Positions 1-5,570 of a stretch of 6,916 nt of DNA are shown one piece after another. Source of the stretch: Nitrospirota bacterium (lineage in GTDB: Bacteria > Nitrospirota > Nitrospiria > Nitrospirales > Nitrospiraceae); the NCBI GenBank assembly GCA_016235225.1, contig JACRLS010000274.1, forward strand, positions 1-6,916. Reading direction: 5' to 3'. The notes beneath the pieces are model-generated. The model worked only from the letters and a program-made list of their open reading frames with translations, made no database searches and was not told the DNA's origin. How positions within the stretch are numbered: position 1 is the stretch's first letter; each line of letters starts with the position of its first letter. The translations under genes and the position numbers were made by a program.

Positions 1-178
1 CATCGACTATATCAATCGGCTGCTCCGGAGTCCAAAGGCGCGCGTGTACGACTATCTCGCGTCGGAGTACGTCAATGACGTCCTAGACGACCACTGCGCC
101 GGGCGGGTCAACCATCGGCTGCTCATTTGGTCGTTTCTGAGCTTCGAGTGGTGGTTGCGCCGATTCATGCCGGCGTAG
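1..178 (+). CDS. Asparagine synthase (glutamine-hydrolysing), C-terminal end only
   Basis: The window opens inside a gene read in the frame starting at base 2 and ending at TAG 176-178; only the last 58 codons are present. The final residues, with NHRLLIWSFLSFEWWLRRF just before the stop, match the C-terminal signature of AsnB-type asparagine synthases, which commonly end in a tryptophan-rich 'LLIWSLLSFEWWCR'-like stretch. Family members transfer amide nitrogen from glutamine to aspartate. Copies in polysaccharide and secondary-metabolite loci often amidate a carboxyl group of a sugar acid or carrier instead, and which applies here cannot be seen. Neither the N-terminal glutaminase domain (catalytic Cys2) nor the ATP-pyrophosphatase motif is in view. 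The next gene starts 28 bp downstream on the same strand, so the two are probably co-transcribed. The call rests on a short but characteristic tail. Confidence 0.8.
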   Translation, partial: IDYINRLLRSPKARVYDYLASEYVNDVLDDHCAGRVNHRLLIWSFLSFEWWLRRFMPA

Positions 179-206
179 GACATGGAGAGAGGAAGGGAGA
201 GAAGTC

Positions 207-1550
207 ATGTTGTGCGACGGGGAAAGCTTGATCGTCCGGGAGTTGTTCCAGAAATACGGCTATAGCCATCAGGATACGGCCAAGGTGTACCTCCTCCACA
301 AGACGCTCCAGGACTGGCAGGTGTCGTTTCTCTACAAGACTGGACTGAAACCACACCATGAGTTTCTCGATGTCGGCTGTGGATGGTTGCGCCTGGCGGT
401 TGCGCTCCTGCCATACCTGGAGGAAGGACGGTATCACGGCGTTGATGCGACGCAGCGCAACCTGGATATCGGACGGGAATTGTTGTGCAGGCTCGGAGTC
501 CGGCAGCAGCCTCAGTTGCTTTGCAACGCGGACTTCCCCTTCGAGCGCTTCGGCAAACAGTTCGACGTCGTGTTTTGCCATGCCGTCTTGACGCATTTGA
601 GTCACGCCCAGATCGAGCAATGCATCGAGAATCTGTCTACGGTCACGAAGCCCGGCGCCATGGGCTACTTCACATTCTATCTGGCGGAGCGGGATTCCGA
701 GCGACCGCAGATCTATCGCTTGGCCGACGGGGAGACGCTGGAGTTCTCCAGCGCCTTCGTCTCCTTGAAGTATTTTCACTCCCTGTTCAAGCGCCTGGAT
801 CTCAAATGGGACTATCTCAAAGGGGAACGCCATCCCACCGGACAACAGGTCATCCGAGTGCGGTTCACCGGGCGGCCGGTGCGCTCAGTTGTTCCCGAGA
901 AGCTTGCGGATATCCCTTCGACCGCACTTCACATGCGGTCAGCAGGAGGGATGGTCGACCGGTCGGCGGCGCGTATCAGAGAGGAGGTGGCGCCGGGCCT
1001 CTACCACTCTATTCTGAGCGCGCCCGGCCCTTACGGCATGCATGAACTCCCGCGATGGCGAGAGGAGGTCTTGAATCGTGGCTATGCGGTGGTGCGCAGG
1101 TTTTGTTCGGAGGCCGATAGCGTGGCGATTCGCGAATGCTGGCATCGCCATCCCATGCCGACCGGCAAGAAGGGGTACTGGATCGGGCGACCGGATTTCG
1201 CCATGCACGCGCTGCCCAGGCGGCATGAGGCGGATGGAGAGCGCTGGCCTGTCGACCTGCGCTATGAGTGCCTGTTCTGGAATCGTCCCGTCCATCGACT
1301 CAGTTACGAGATCGCTTGGGCGGCGAACGCGGTCAGGAACGCGGTCGTTGGGTCCGACCAGATCGGACCGTGGAAGCGCCGGCGTCCCCACACATGTCGA
1401 TCATTGGGATCCCAGGCAACCACGCCTCATCCAGAATTCGCTGCTGCTCTCTCGATCCGGAGTCGACTATGTGGGAGGCGGAATGTTCTTAACTCTCAAG
1501 GACGGGTGTTGCGTGAATGTATTCGAAGCCGAACAGATGCAGCCCGGTGA
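207..1550 (+). CDS. SAM-dependent methyltransferase fused to the N-terminal half of a 2OG/Fe(II) oxygenase (frameshifted)
   Basis: The start is ATG 207, preceded by a purine-rich GGAAGGGAGAGAAG ribosome site. Residues 1-225 form a class I methyltransferase. Motif I is FLDVGCGWLRLA (residues 53-64), the acidic end of strand beta-2 is GVD (78-80), and the post-I region is FDVVFCHAVLTHL (119-131). The DVGCG.LR variant is typical of small-molecule methyltransferases of glycan loci. After a linker (about 226-280) the same frame continues into a second domain, RGYAVVRRF (291-299), which resembles the start of phytanoyl-CoA-hydroxylase (PhyH) oxygenases. The match is lost after about codon 390 (base 1376). 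The remaining ~57 codons to TGA 1548-1550 are arginine-rich out-of-frame sequence, while the rest of the oxygenase continues in the +1 frame from about 1378. Joined, the product would be about 522 residues. The methyltransferase half looks intact; substrate unknown. A 1-bp indel, in nature or in the assembly, is the simplest explanation. Confidence 0.75.
   Translation: MLCDGESLIVRELFQKYGYSHQDTAKVYLLHKTLQDWQVSFLYKTGLKPHHEFLDVGCGWLRLAVALLPYLEEGRYHGVDATQRNLDIGRELLCRLGVRQQPQLLCNADFPFERFGKQFDVVFCHAVLTHLSHAQIEQCIENLSTVTKPGAMGYFTFYLAERDSERPQIYRLADGETLEFSSAFVSLKYFHSLFKRLDLKWDYLKGERHPTGQQVIRVRFTGRPVRSVVPEKLADIPSTALHMRSAGGMVDRSAARIREEVAPGLYHSILSAPGPYGMHELPRWREEVLNRGYAVVRRFCSEADSVAIRECWHRHPMPTGKKGYWIGRPDFAMHALPRRHEADGERWPVDLRYECLFWNRPVHRLSYEIAWAANAVRNAVVGSDQIGPWKRRRPHTCRSLGSQATTPHPEFAAALSIRSRLCGRRNVLNSQGRVLRECIRSRTDAAR
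1374..1392 (+). other. Inferred frameshift site
   Basis: Coding similarity switches here from the frame of ATG 207 to the frame one base later. Skipping C1377 gives ...GPWK-AGVPTHVDHW. Removing one C of the CCCC run at 1386-1389 gives ...GPWKRRRPTHVDHW. Either rejoins the two halves with no residue-level gap that I can detect. A surplus base in the C run is the most plausible sequencing or replication slip, but the exact base cannot be fixed without a homologue alignment or reads. No slippery heptamer or pseudoknot of the usual programmed-frameshift type is obvious. Confidence 0.65.
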
Positions 1551-1776
1551 CCTGCTTGTCTGGGATCAAGAACTGACTCACGACGTGCCGCCGGTGACGG
1601 AGTCGGATCCGAACGATCCGCGCGCAGGCTTCTGGCGAATCCTCATGCCCATTCACCCGATCGTCGCGCGACAAGAATTATGGCAACCGGGAATGGTGAA
1701 TCTTCCGGAACGAACGGCCGTTCCGGCACCCACGTCTGTCGAGGGTTATGGCGCCCGTCAGCCGATCCGAGGGTAG
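1378..1776 (+). pseudogene. C-terminal half of the frameshifted 2OG/Fe(II) oxygenase (PhyH-like)
   Basis: This segment, read in the frame ending at TAG 1774-1776, supplies the missing catalytic half of the oxygenase begun in the previous entry. It holds an HxD iron-binding motif in THVDHWDP (H396 and D398 of the rejoined protein). About 60 residues later comes the distal histidine in GDLLVWDQELTHD (H458), then arginines in PRAGFWRILM (R472 or R477) that would fit the 2-oxoglutarate carboxylate. That is the order His-x-Asp...His...Arg of the family, which hydroxylates or otherwise oxidises a substrate using Fe(II), 2-oxoglutarate and O2. No good start codon with a ribosome site precedes it in frame: the open frame reaches back to ATG 1078, but the protein before about 1378 is shadow sequence. 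It is therefore a fragment of the 207-1776 gene, not a gene of its own. Translation would need the frameshift to be an assembly error or to be recoded. Confidence 0.7.
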
Positions 1777-2019
1777 ACAGAGAAAACGAGTGCGAACCGC
1801 GTTTGGGCAATCTTTGCCTAGAGATGGGCAACCCCGTGGGGCCCCGAGACGAGCAAGATCCTCGTCCCGTGAAAGGAGAGGAAATGTGCCGAGAATTTGC
1901 TCGGTTGGCGTGCTGGAAGAGCTCACATTGCGACGGACGCATGTCATACCGAATGGCATAGGTTTTGTACGACCATCGAACGGTGCTGTCATGAACGAGC
2001 GGACACGGCGGGAATCTGC
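1777..2019 (+). promoter_or_regulatory. Structured 243-nt gap upstream of the neuB-like gene
   Basis: This gap is rich in short inverted repeats. TGGGCAA (1804-1810) and a second TGGGCAA (1825-1831) can each pair with TTGCCTA (1814-1820), giving two mutually exclusive 7-bp stems with one G-U pair. GACGAG (1848-1853) pairs perfectly with CTCGTC (1861-1866) across a 7-nt loop. CCGAG (1889-1893) pairs with CTCGG (1900-1904). A strong ribosome site, AAAGGAGAGG, lies at 1872-1881. No stem is followed by a T-run, so none is a standard intrinsic terminator, and I see no convincing -35/-10 pair. The region may be a leader or attenuator, or simply decayed sequence. Confidence 0.3.
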
Positions 2020-2023
2020 ATGA
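1886..2023 (+). CDS. Possible 45-residue small protein or leader peptide, coupled to the neuB-like gene
   Basis: A GTG at 1886 follows AGGAG (1874-1878) with a 7-nt spacer, which is a better ribosome site than the one in front of the neuB-like start. The frame runs 45 codons to TGA 2021-2023, which overlaps the neuB-like ATG as ATGA, the classic layout for translational coupling. The product starts with PRICSVGVLEELTLRR and is basic at its end (NERTRRESA). It has no signal peptide, membrane segment or domain that I recognise. The competing ATG at 1884 uses the same ribosome site but gives only 25 codons in another frame. The frame also stays open upstream to ATG 1748, so openness alone proves little in GC-rich DNA. 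No function is proposed. It could equally be chance, or the ribosome site could be the remnant of an older gene start. Confidence 0.25.
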   Translation: MPRICSVGVLEELTLRRTHVIPNGIGFVRPSNGAVMNERTRRESA

Positions 2024-3048
2024 ACATCGGCGTACACAATCTGACGGAGAAGGTCTTCGTGATTGCCGAAATCGGCGCCAACCACGAGGGCAATCTCGAC
2101 GAGGCGAAACGCCTGATCGAGGCCGCCGCCACGTGCGGGGCCGATGCGGTGAAGTTTCAGACCTATCGGGCGGACAAGATCGTCGCGGCAAGCGAGACGC
2201 AACGACGGGCCCACTTTCGCCGACTGGAGCTGACGGATGACGCGTTTCAAACGCTGGCGCACGTCGCGCTGGAGTATGGGGTGATGTTTCTCTCGACTCC
2301 GTTTGACGTCGAGAGCGTGGACCTGCTCGATCCGCTGATGCCTGCGTTCAAGATCGCGTCAGGGGATCTGACGGCTGCCCCGCTCGTCGCCCACATCGCG
2401 GGGAAGGGGAAGCCGATCCTCCTGTCGACCGGCATGGCCGACATGGAAGAGATCTTCGACGCGGTTGAGGTGATCGAAAGGGCGAGTCCCTGTGGGGCCG
2501 GGGCTCCGCTCGTGCTGCTCCATTGCGTGTCGTCCTATCCGACGCCCGATGCGTCCGCCAACCTGAACGCCATCCCCTATCTGCGGGACCGAACCGGGAG
2601 GCTGATCGGCTACTCCGATCACACCTTGGGGGTCGAAGCCTGCCTGGCTGCGGTCGCGCTTGGCGCCCGCGTCATCGAAAAACATTTTACCTCCGACAAG
2701 ACCCGCACCACGATGCGCGATCACCAGTTGTCGGCCGATCCGGCCGATCTCGCGCACCTTGTCAAAGGCATCCGCCGAGTGGAAGCCATGCTCGGTGAGA
2801 CGGGCAAGGCCCTTCGTGAGGTCGAGGCGCAGAATCGTGTGAGCATGCGCCGGAGCCTGGCCGCTCGCACGGCCATTCACAAGGGTGAGGTCATCACCCC
2901 GGCGATGTTGACGGTCCTGCGACCAGGCACGGGATTGCCCCCCTCGAAGATGCATGAGGTGATCGGGTTGCGAGCGATGAAGGATCTGGTTCCGGGAGAG
3001 TTGCTCACTCAGGACGCATTGACGGAGATGGAGTCATGCGCGACGTAA
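2020..3048 (+). CDS. N-acetylneuraminate synthase (NeuB) family protein
   Basis: This 342-residue protein has the length and architecture of NeuB-type synthases, which condense phosphoenolpyruvate with an N-acylated hexosamine-derived sugar to make a nine-carbon nonulosonic acid in the cytoplasm. The TIM-barrel domain shows AEIGANHEG (16-24), KFQTY (45-49), KIASGDL (111-117), LLSTGMA (134-140), LLHCVSSYP (166-174), GYSDHTLG (197-204) and EKHFT (220-224). H201 and H222 are 21 residues apart, the same spacing as the metal-binding His215 and His236 of the Neisseria enzyme. A C-terminal SAF/antifreeze-like domain follows from about residue 276 (MRRSL). It includes RPGTG with R301, matching the Neisseria arginine (R314) that reaches into the neighbouring active site. 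ATG 2020 is chosen because homologues begin shortly before AEIG; the in-frame TTG 1897 would add 41 residues with no family resemblance. The substrate (Neu, Leg, Pse or other type) cannot be told. The gene overlaps the next by 13 bp. Confidence 0.9.
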   Translation: MNIGVHNLTEKVFVIAEIGANHEGNLDEAKRLIEAAATCGADAVKFQTYRADKIVAASETQRRAHFRRLELTDDAFQTLAHVALEYGVMFLSTPFDVESVDLLDPLMPAFKIASGDLTAAPLVAHIAGKGKPILLSTGMADMEEIFDAVEVIERASPCGAGAPLVLLHCVSSYPTPDASANLNAIPYLRDRTGRLIGYSDHTLGVEACLAAVALGARVIEKHFTSDKTRTTMRDHQLSADPADLAHLVKGIRRVEAMLGETGKALREVEAQNRVSMRRSLAARTAIHKGEVITPAMLTVLRPGTGLPPSKMHEVIGLRAMKDLVPGELLTQDALTEMESCAT

Positions 3049-4475
3049 CCGAGTGTGTCCTCTGCGAGCAGGAGCGGACTGAGTTGTTGATGGACCTTGT
3101 TCGGATTGAGGGGAGCCCCTACGGTTTGGCTTCCCTACAAGGTCAGGCCGCTCAGTTCGTGATCTGTCGAGCCTGCGGGTTCGTCTTTCAAAACCCGACA
3201 CTCGACGAGGGAGAGCTGTCCACTTTGTACCAGGGAGAGTACCGAACTGCTGACCCGCCCGACGAGTATCTGGAGAAGCAGCGCCAATTGGCGGTGCTGC
3301 TGTGCGACTGGATCGAGAGCGTGATCCCTGGAGCATGGCCGTATCGGCGCGTCCTGGACATTGGCTGCGGCGCCGGGTGTTTTCTTGCCGAGTTCGCCCG
3401 CAGGGGGTGGGAGGCGGTCGGCATCGACGGCAGCGCCCGCTGGACGGAATGGGGGCGGCGGCGCTTCGGTCTGGATCTCCGCGCGGGATTGTTCGGGCAG
3501 GAAGGGATGTCCGGCGAACAGTTCTCGCTTGTGCTCTTCTCGCATGTGATCGAACACCTGCCGACCCCTCTGCCCACGCTCCAGGCGATCCGTCGCTGCC
3601 TGGATCCCAACGGCGTCCTCTTTGTGGGAGCTCCGAATGTCCTGTTGCCGCCGACTTATGGATTAGAACGCAATTTCATGGCCGGCCCGCATGTCTGTGC
3701 CTATTCACCCCGAAGTATCCGCCGGATATTGGCGAAAGCGGGGTTTGAGGTGTGCGCACAGGATAACTGGGTTCCACGGGGGTTGAGGGTCGTCGCGAAA
3801 CCGACCATCGAACCGTATCGTCCGGAGGCGTACGCGGCAGATGATTGGAAAGTGATCGCGCATCTCTATGACGGTCTGACACGAGGGCGCGATGCCGGGA
3901 GCTTTGCTAACAATGTGGCTGCCCTGATCCCTCAGGACTTTCTCGTCCTCGAGGAAATCAGCAGGAAAGTCCCGCCTGGAACGCATCGCATACAGAGGGA
4001 GAATGGACGGATCGTCAACATCGAGGTGGGGCTACCGTCGGGCTCCATTCCGTTGCTGAATCTGTCGTCCCCGCGGTCGGAGGATCGGCGGATCGGAGAG
4101 CATGGCCCGGACATTGCCGAAGGCGGCATCGTCGTCCTCATCGGCCTGGGATTCGGAGAGTATGCGTTGAGCCTCCTTCCTCTCTTGGAGCGTTACAACG
4201 CCAGACTCGTCATTTATGAGCCCGATGCGTACGTCATTCGGACCGCCTTTGCGGTGAGAGATCTGACGACCCTTCTGCGATCGAAGCGAGTCCGACTCTG
4301 TGTCGGTCCTGGGATCAGAATGACGGGGGTGACCAAGAGATGGTTGAGAACGGCGACGCGTATTGCGTGGCGCACGGATCCGATGATCAATAGGGCGGCT
4401 TATCGAGCCCTCTATGAACCTGTACAGCGGACGTTCGAACGGTGGTGTGACCATCTTCAGGAGGTGGCGGCCTAG
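3036..4475 (+). CDS. Zinc-ribbon class I SAM methyltransferase with a Maf-like C-terminal module
   Basis: The 479-residue product has three parts. Residues 1-60 carry two cysteine pairs, CVLC (7-10) and CRACGFVF (44-51), a zinc-ribbon layout common at the start of glycan-locus methyltransferases. Residues 80-250 are a class I SAM methyltransferase with motif I VLDIGCGAGCFL (106-117), the acidic end of strand beta-2 at D131, FSHVIEHL (168-175) and GAPN (198-201). The remainder, about 280-479, is not part of the usual methyltransferase. There GIVVLIGLGFGEYALSLL (364-381) and LVIYEPDAYVIRTA (391-404), followed by RDLTTLLRSKRVRL, resemble the N-terminal domain of Maf/DUF115 proteins, which are associated with glycosylation of flagellin by nonulosonic acids. 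The Maf catalytic domain that normally follows is absent. ATG 3036 lies inside the neuB-like gene, with GGAG at 3024-3027, so translation is probably coupled. The methyl acceptor is unknown; a sugar or glycoprotein is likely from context. Confidence 0.8.
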   Translation: MRDVTECVLCEQERTELLMDLVRIEGSPYGLASLQGQAAQFVICRACGFVFQNPTLDEGELSTLYQGEYRTADPPDEYLEKQRQLAVLLCDWIESVIPGAWPYRRVLDIGCGAGCFLAEFARRGWEAVGIDGSARWTEWGRRRFGLDLRAGLFGQEGMSGEQFSLVLFSHVIEHLPTPLPTLQAIRRCLDPNGVLFVGAPNVLLPPTYGLERNFMAGPHVCAYSPRSIRRILAKAGFEVCAQDNWVPRGLRVVAKPTIEPYRPEAYAADDWKVIAHLYDGLTRGRDAGSFANNVAALIPQDFLVLEEISRKVPPGTHRIQRENGRIVNIEVGLPSGSIPLLNLSSPRSEDRRIGEHGPDIAEGGIVVLIGLGFGEYALSLLPLLERYNARLVIYEPDAYVIRTAFAVRDLTTLLRSKRVRLCVGPGIRMTGVTKRWLRTATRIAWRTDPMINRAAYRALYEPVQRTFERWCDHLQEVAA

Positions 4476-4586
4476 AGTGTTCGGGCGGTTGCCGAGGGAA
4501 CGACACCAGAAGTACGGAGTGCAAGGATGCGCTGGAAACCGACGACAGGTCCCTTTGCGGTGGACGGTCAGGAGGACGAGGCACAG
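4476..4586 (+). other. Short intergenic spacer before the E1 alpha gene
   Basis: I see no terminator, promoter or small gene here. It contains an alternative in-frame start for E1 alpha (ATG 4527, with GGAG at 4516-4519) and the stronger AGGAGG at 4570-4575 in front of ATG 4587. If translation starts at 4527, only 51 bp are non-coding. Confidence 0.4.
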
Positions 4587-5570
4587 ATGACGGCGGAACA
4601 GGGCTATGCCCTCTACCGGGCGATGCTCCGGATTAGGCGGGTCGAGGAGGCGATCGCCCGCATGTACCCAAGCGACAAGATTCAAAGTCCTGTCCATCTC
4701 AGCATTGGCCAGGAAGGCGTGTCGGTGGGGGTCTGCCTGGCCCTCGGGCCGACAGACCGCGTGTATGGAACGTACCGTGGGCACGGCCTCTATATCGCAA
4801 AGGGCGGCGATCTGAAGAAGCTCTTTGCGGAGCTGTTCGGGCGTGTGACCGGCTGCGCCAAGGGCCGTGGCGGTTCCATGCACCTGGTCGCGCCGGAGGT
4901 GGGATTAATGGGCTGCTCCGCCATCGTGGCCGGGATCATTCCCGTGGCGGTGGGCGATGCGCTGGCGTCGAAGGTCCAGGGGAGTCAGCGGCTCGTGGTG
5001 GTGGTCTTCGGGGATGGGGCGGTGGATGAAGGCGTGTTCTTCGAGAGTGTGAACTTCGCCGCCCTGAAGCAGCTTCCCGTGATCTTCGTCTGCGAGAACA
5101 ACGCCTACGCCATCCATTCGCGTGTCGCCGACCGACATCGGCAGGCGGAACTCTTTCGCTACGGCGAGAGCCTGGGGGTCCCCGGCGAGCGCTGCAACGG
5201 CAATGATGTGTTCGGCGTCCTCGGGACAATGGAGCGTGCCGTCGCCGACGTGCGGCGGGGCTGCGGGCCCCAGTTGGTGGAGTTCATGACCTACCGCTGG
5301 CAGGAGCACGTCGGCCCCAACACGGATCATGCGGAACCCTATCGCGATCCGCGGGACATCGAACGGGCGAGACGCTTCGATCCGCTCAATTGTGCCGAAG
5401 GCCGGCTGCGGGAGCGGCTGGACCTGACGGATGACCGGATCGCGGAATGGGAAACGGACGTCCAACGCGACATCGATGAGGCTATCGCCTTTGCGGAGGC
5501 GAGCCCCTTCCCCGATCCCGCGTCGCTCTTCGAAGACTTGTATGAGGAGGCCCCGTCATGCGGCTCGTGA
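4587..5570 (+). CDS. Thiamine-diphosphate-dependent 2-oxoacid dehydrogenase E1, alpha subunit
   Basis: Together with the next gene this encodes a heterotetramer-type E1, which decarboxylates a 2-oxoacid (pyruvate-like) on thiamine diphosphate. Numbering from ATG 4587 (327 residues), the domain starts with YALYRAMLRIRRVEEAIARM (10 onward), as in PdhA/AcoA proteins. It has TYRGHG (62-67), KGRGGSMH (92-99) and the diphosphate/Mg motif GDGAVDEG (142-149) closing with ENN (170-172). The active-site loop reads TYRWQEHVGPNTD (235-247) in place of the usual YR.GHS..D: the second histidine (H241) is kept, but the residues around it differ. ATG 4527 would add 20 unconserved residues. I prefer 4587 because homologues begin near here and AGGAGG lies 11 nt upstream; both remain possible. 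No E2 or E3 gene is seen. In this setting the subunit probably serves glycan biosynthesis (inference). Confidence 0.87.
   Translation: MTAEQGYALYRAMLRIRRVEEAIARMYPSDKIQSPVHLSIGQEGVSVGVCLALGPTDRVYGTYRGHGLYIAKGGDLKKLFAELFGRVTGCAKGRGGSMHLVAPEVGLMGCSAIVAGIIPVAVGDALASKVQGSQRLVVVVFGDGAVDEGVFFESVNFAALKQLPVIFVCENNAYAIHSRVADRHRQAELFRYGESLGVPGERCNGNDVFGVLGTMERAVADVRRGCGPQLVEFMTYRWQEHVGPNTDHAEPYRDPRDIERARRFDPLNCAEGRLRERLDLTDDRIAEWETDVQRDIDEAIAFAEASPFPDPASLFEDLYEEAPSCGS
5545..5550 (+). promoter_or_regulatory. Ribosome binding site of the E1 beta gene
   Basis: A perfect AGGAGG stands 7 nt before ATG 5558 and lies inside the end of the alpha-subunit gene. It fixes the beta start and the 13-bp overlap, which would help balance the amounts of the two subunits. 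Confidence 0.75.

Noticed and set aside
165..845. Long minus-strand open frame (226 codons) opposite the first methyltransferase
   Set aside because: It is a mirror of the plus-strand gene, which carries clear methyltransferase motifs; the minus-strand protein shows no recognisable domain.
1804..1866. Intrinsic terminator after the oxygenase
   Set aside because: The stems are short and none is followed by a run of T, so the sequence does not support a rho-independent terminator.
1928..1956. Sigma-70 promoter (TTGCGA as -35) in front of the neuB-like gene
   Set aside because: The position 17 bp downstream reads GAATGG, which is not a credible -10 box.
1680..1961. Open frame of 93 codons overlapping the oxygenase end and the following gap
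   Set aside because: It starts inside the oxygenase fragment in another frame and has no ribosome site at its start. Its last 25 codons (from ATG 1884) share a strong ribosome site with the GTG 1886 frame, but that reading stops at 1961 without reaching neuB.
1897..2019. Upstream TTG extension of the neuB-like gene
   Set aside because: The 41 added residues are cysteine-, histidine- and tryptophan-rich with no family resemblance, while ATG 2020 gives the normal length of 342.
4032..4883. Minus-strand open frame of 283 codons across the end of the methyltransferase and the start of E1 alpha
   Set aside because: It overlaps two well-supported plus-strand genes, is arginine- and proline-rich as GC-rich shadows are, and has no motif.
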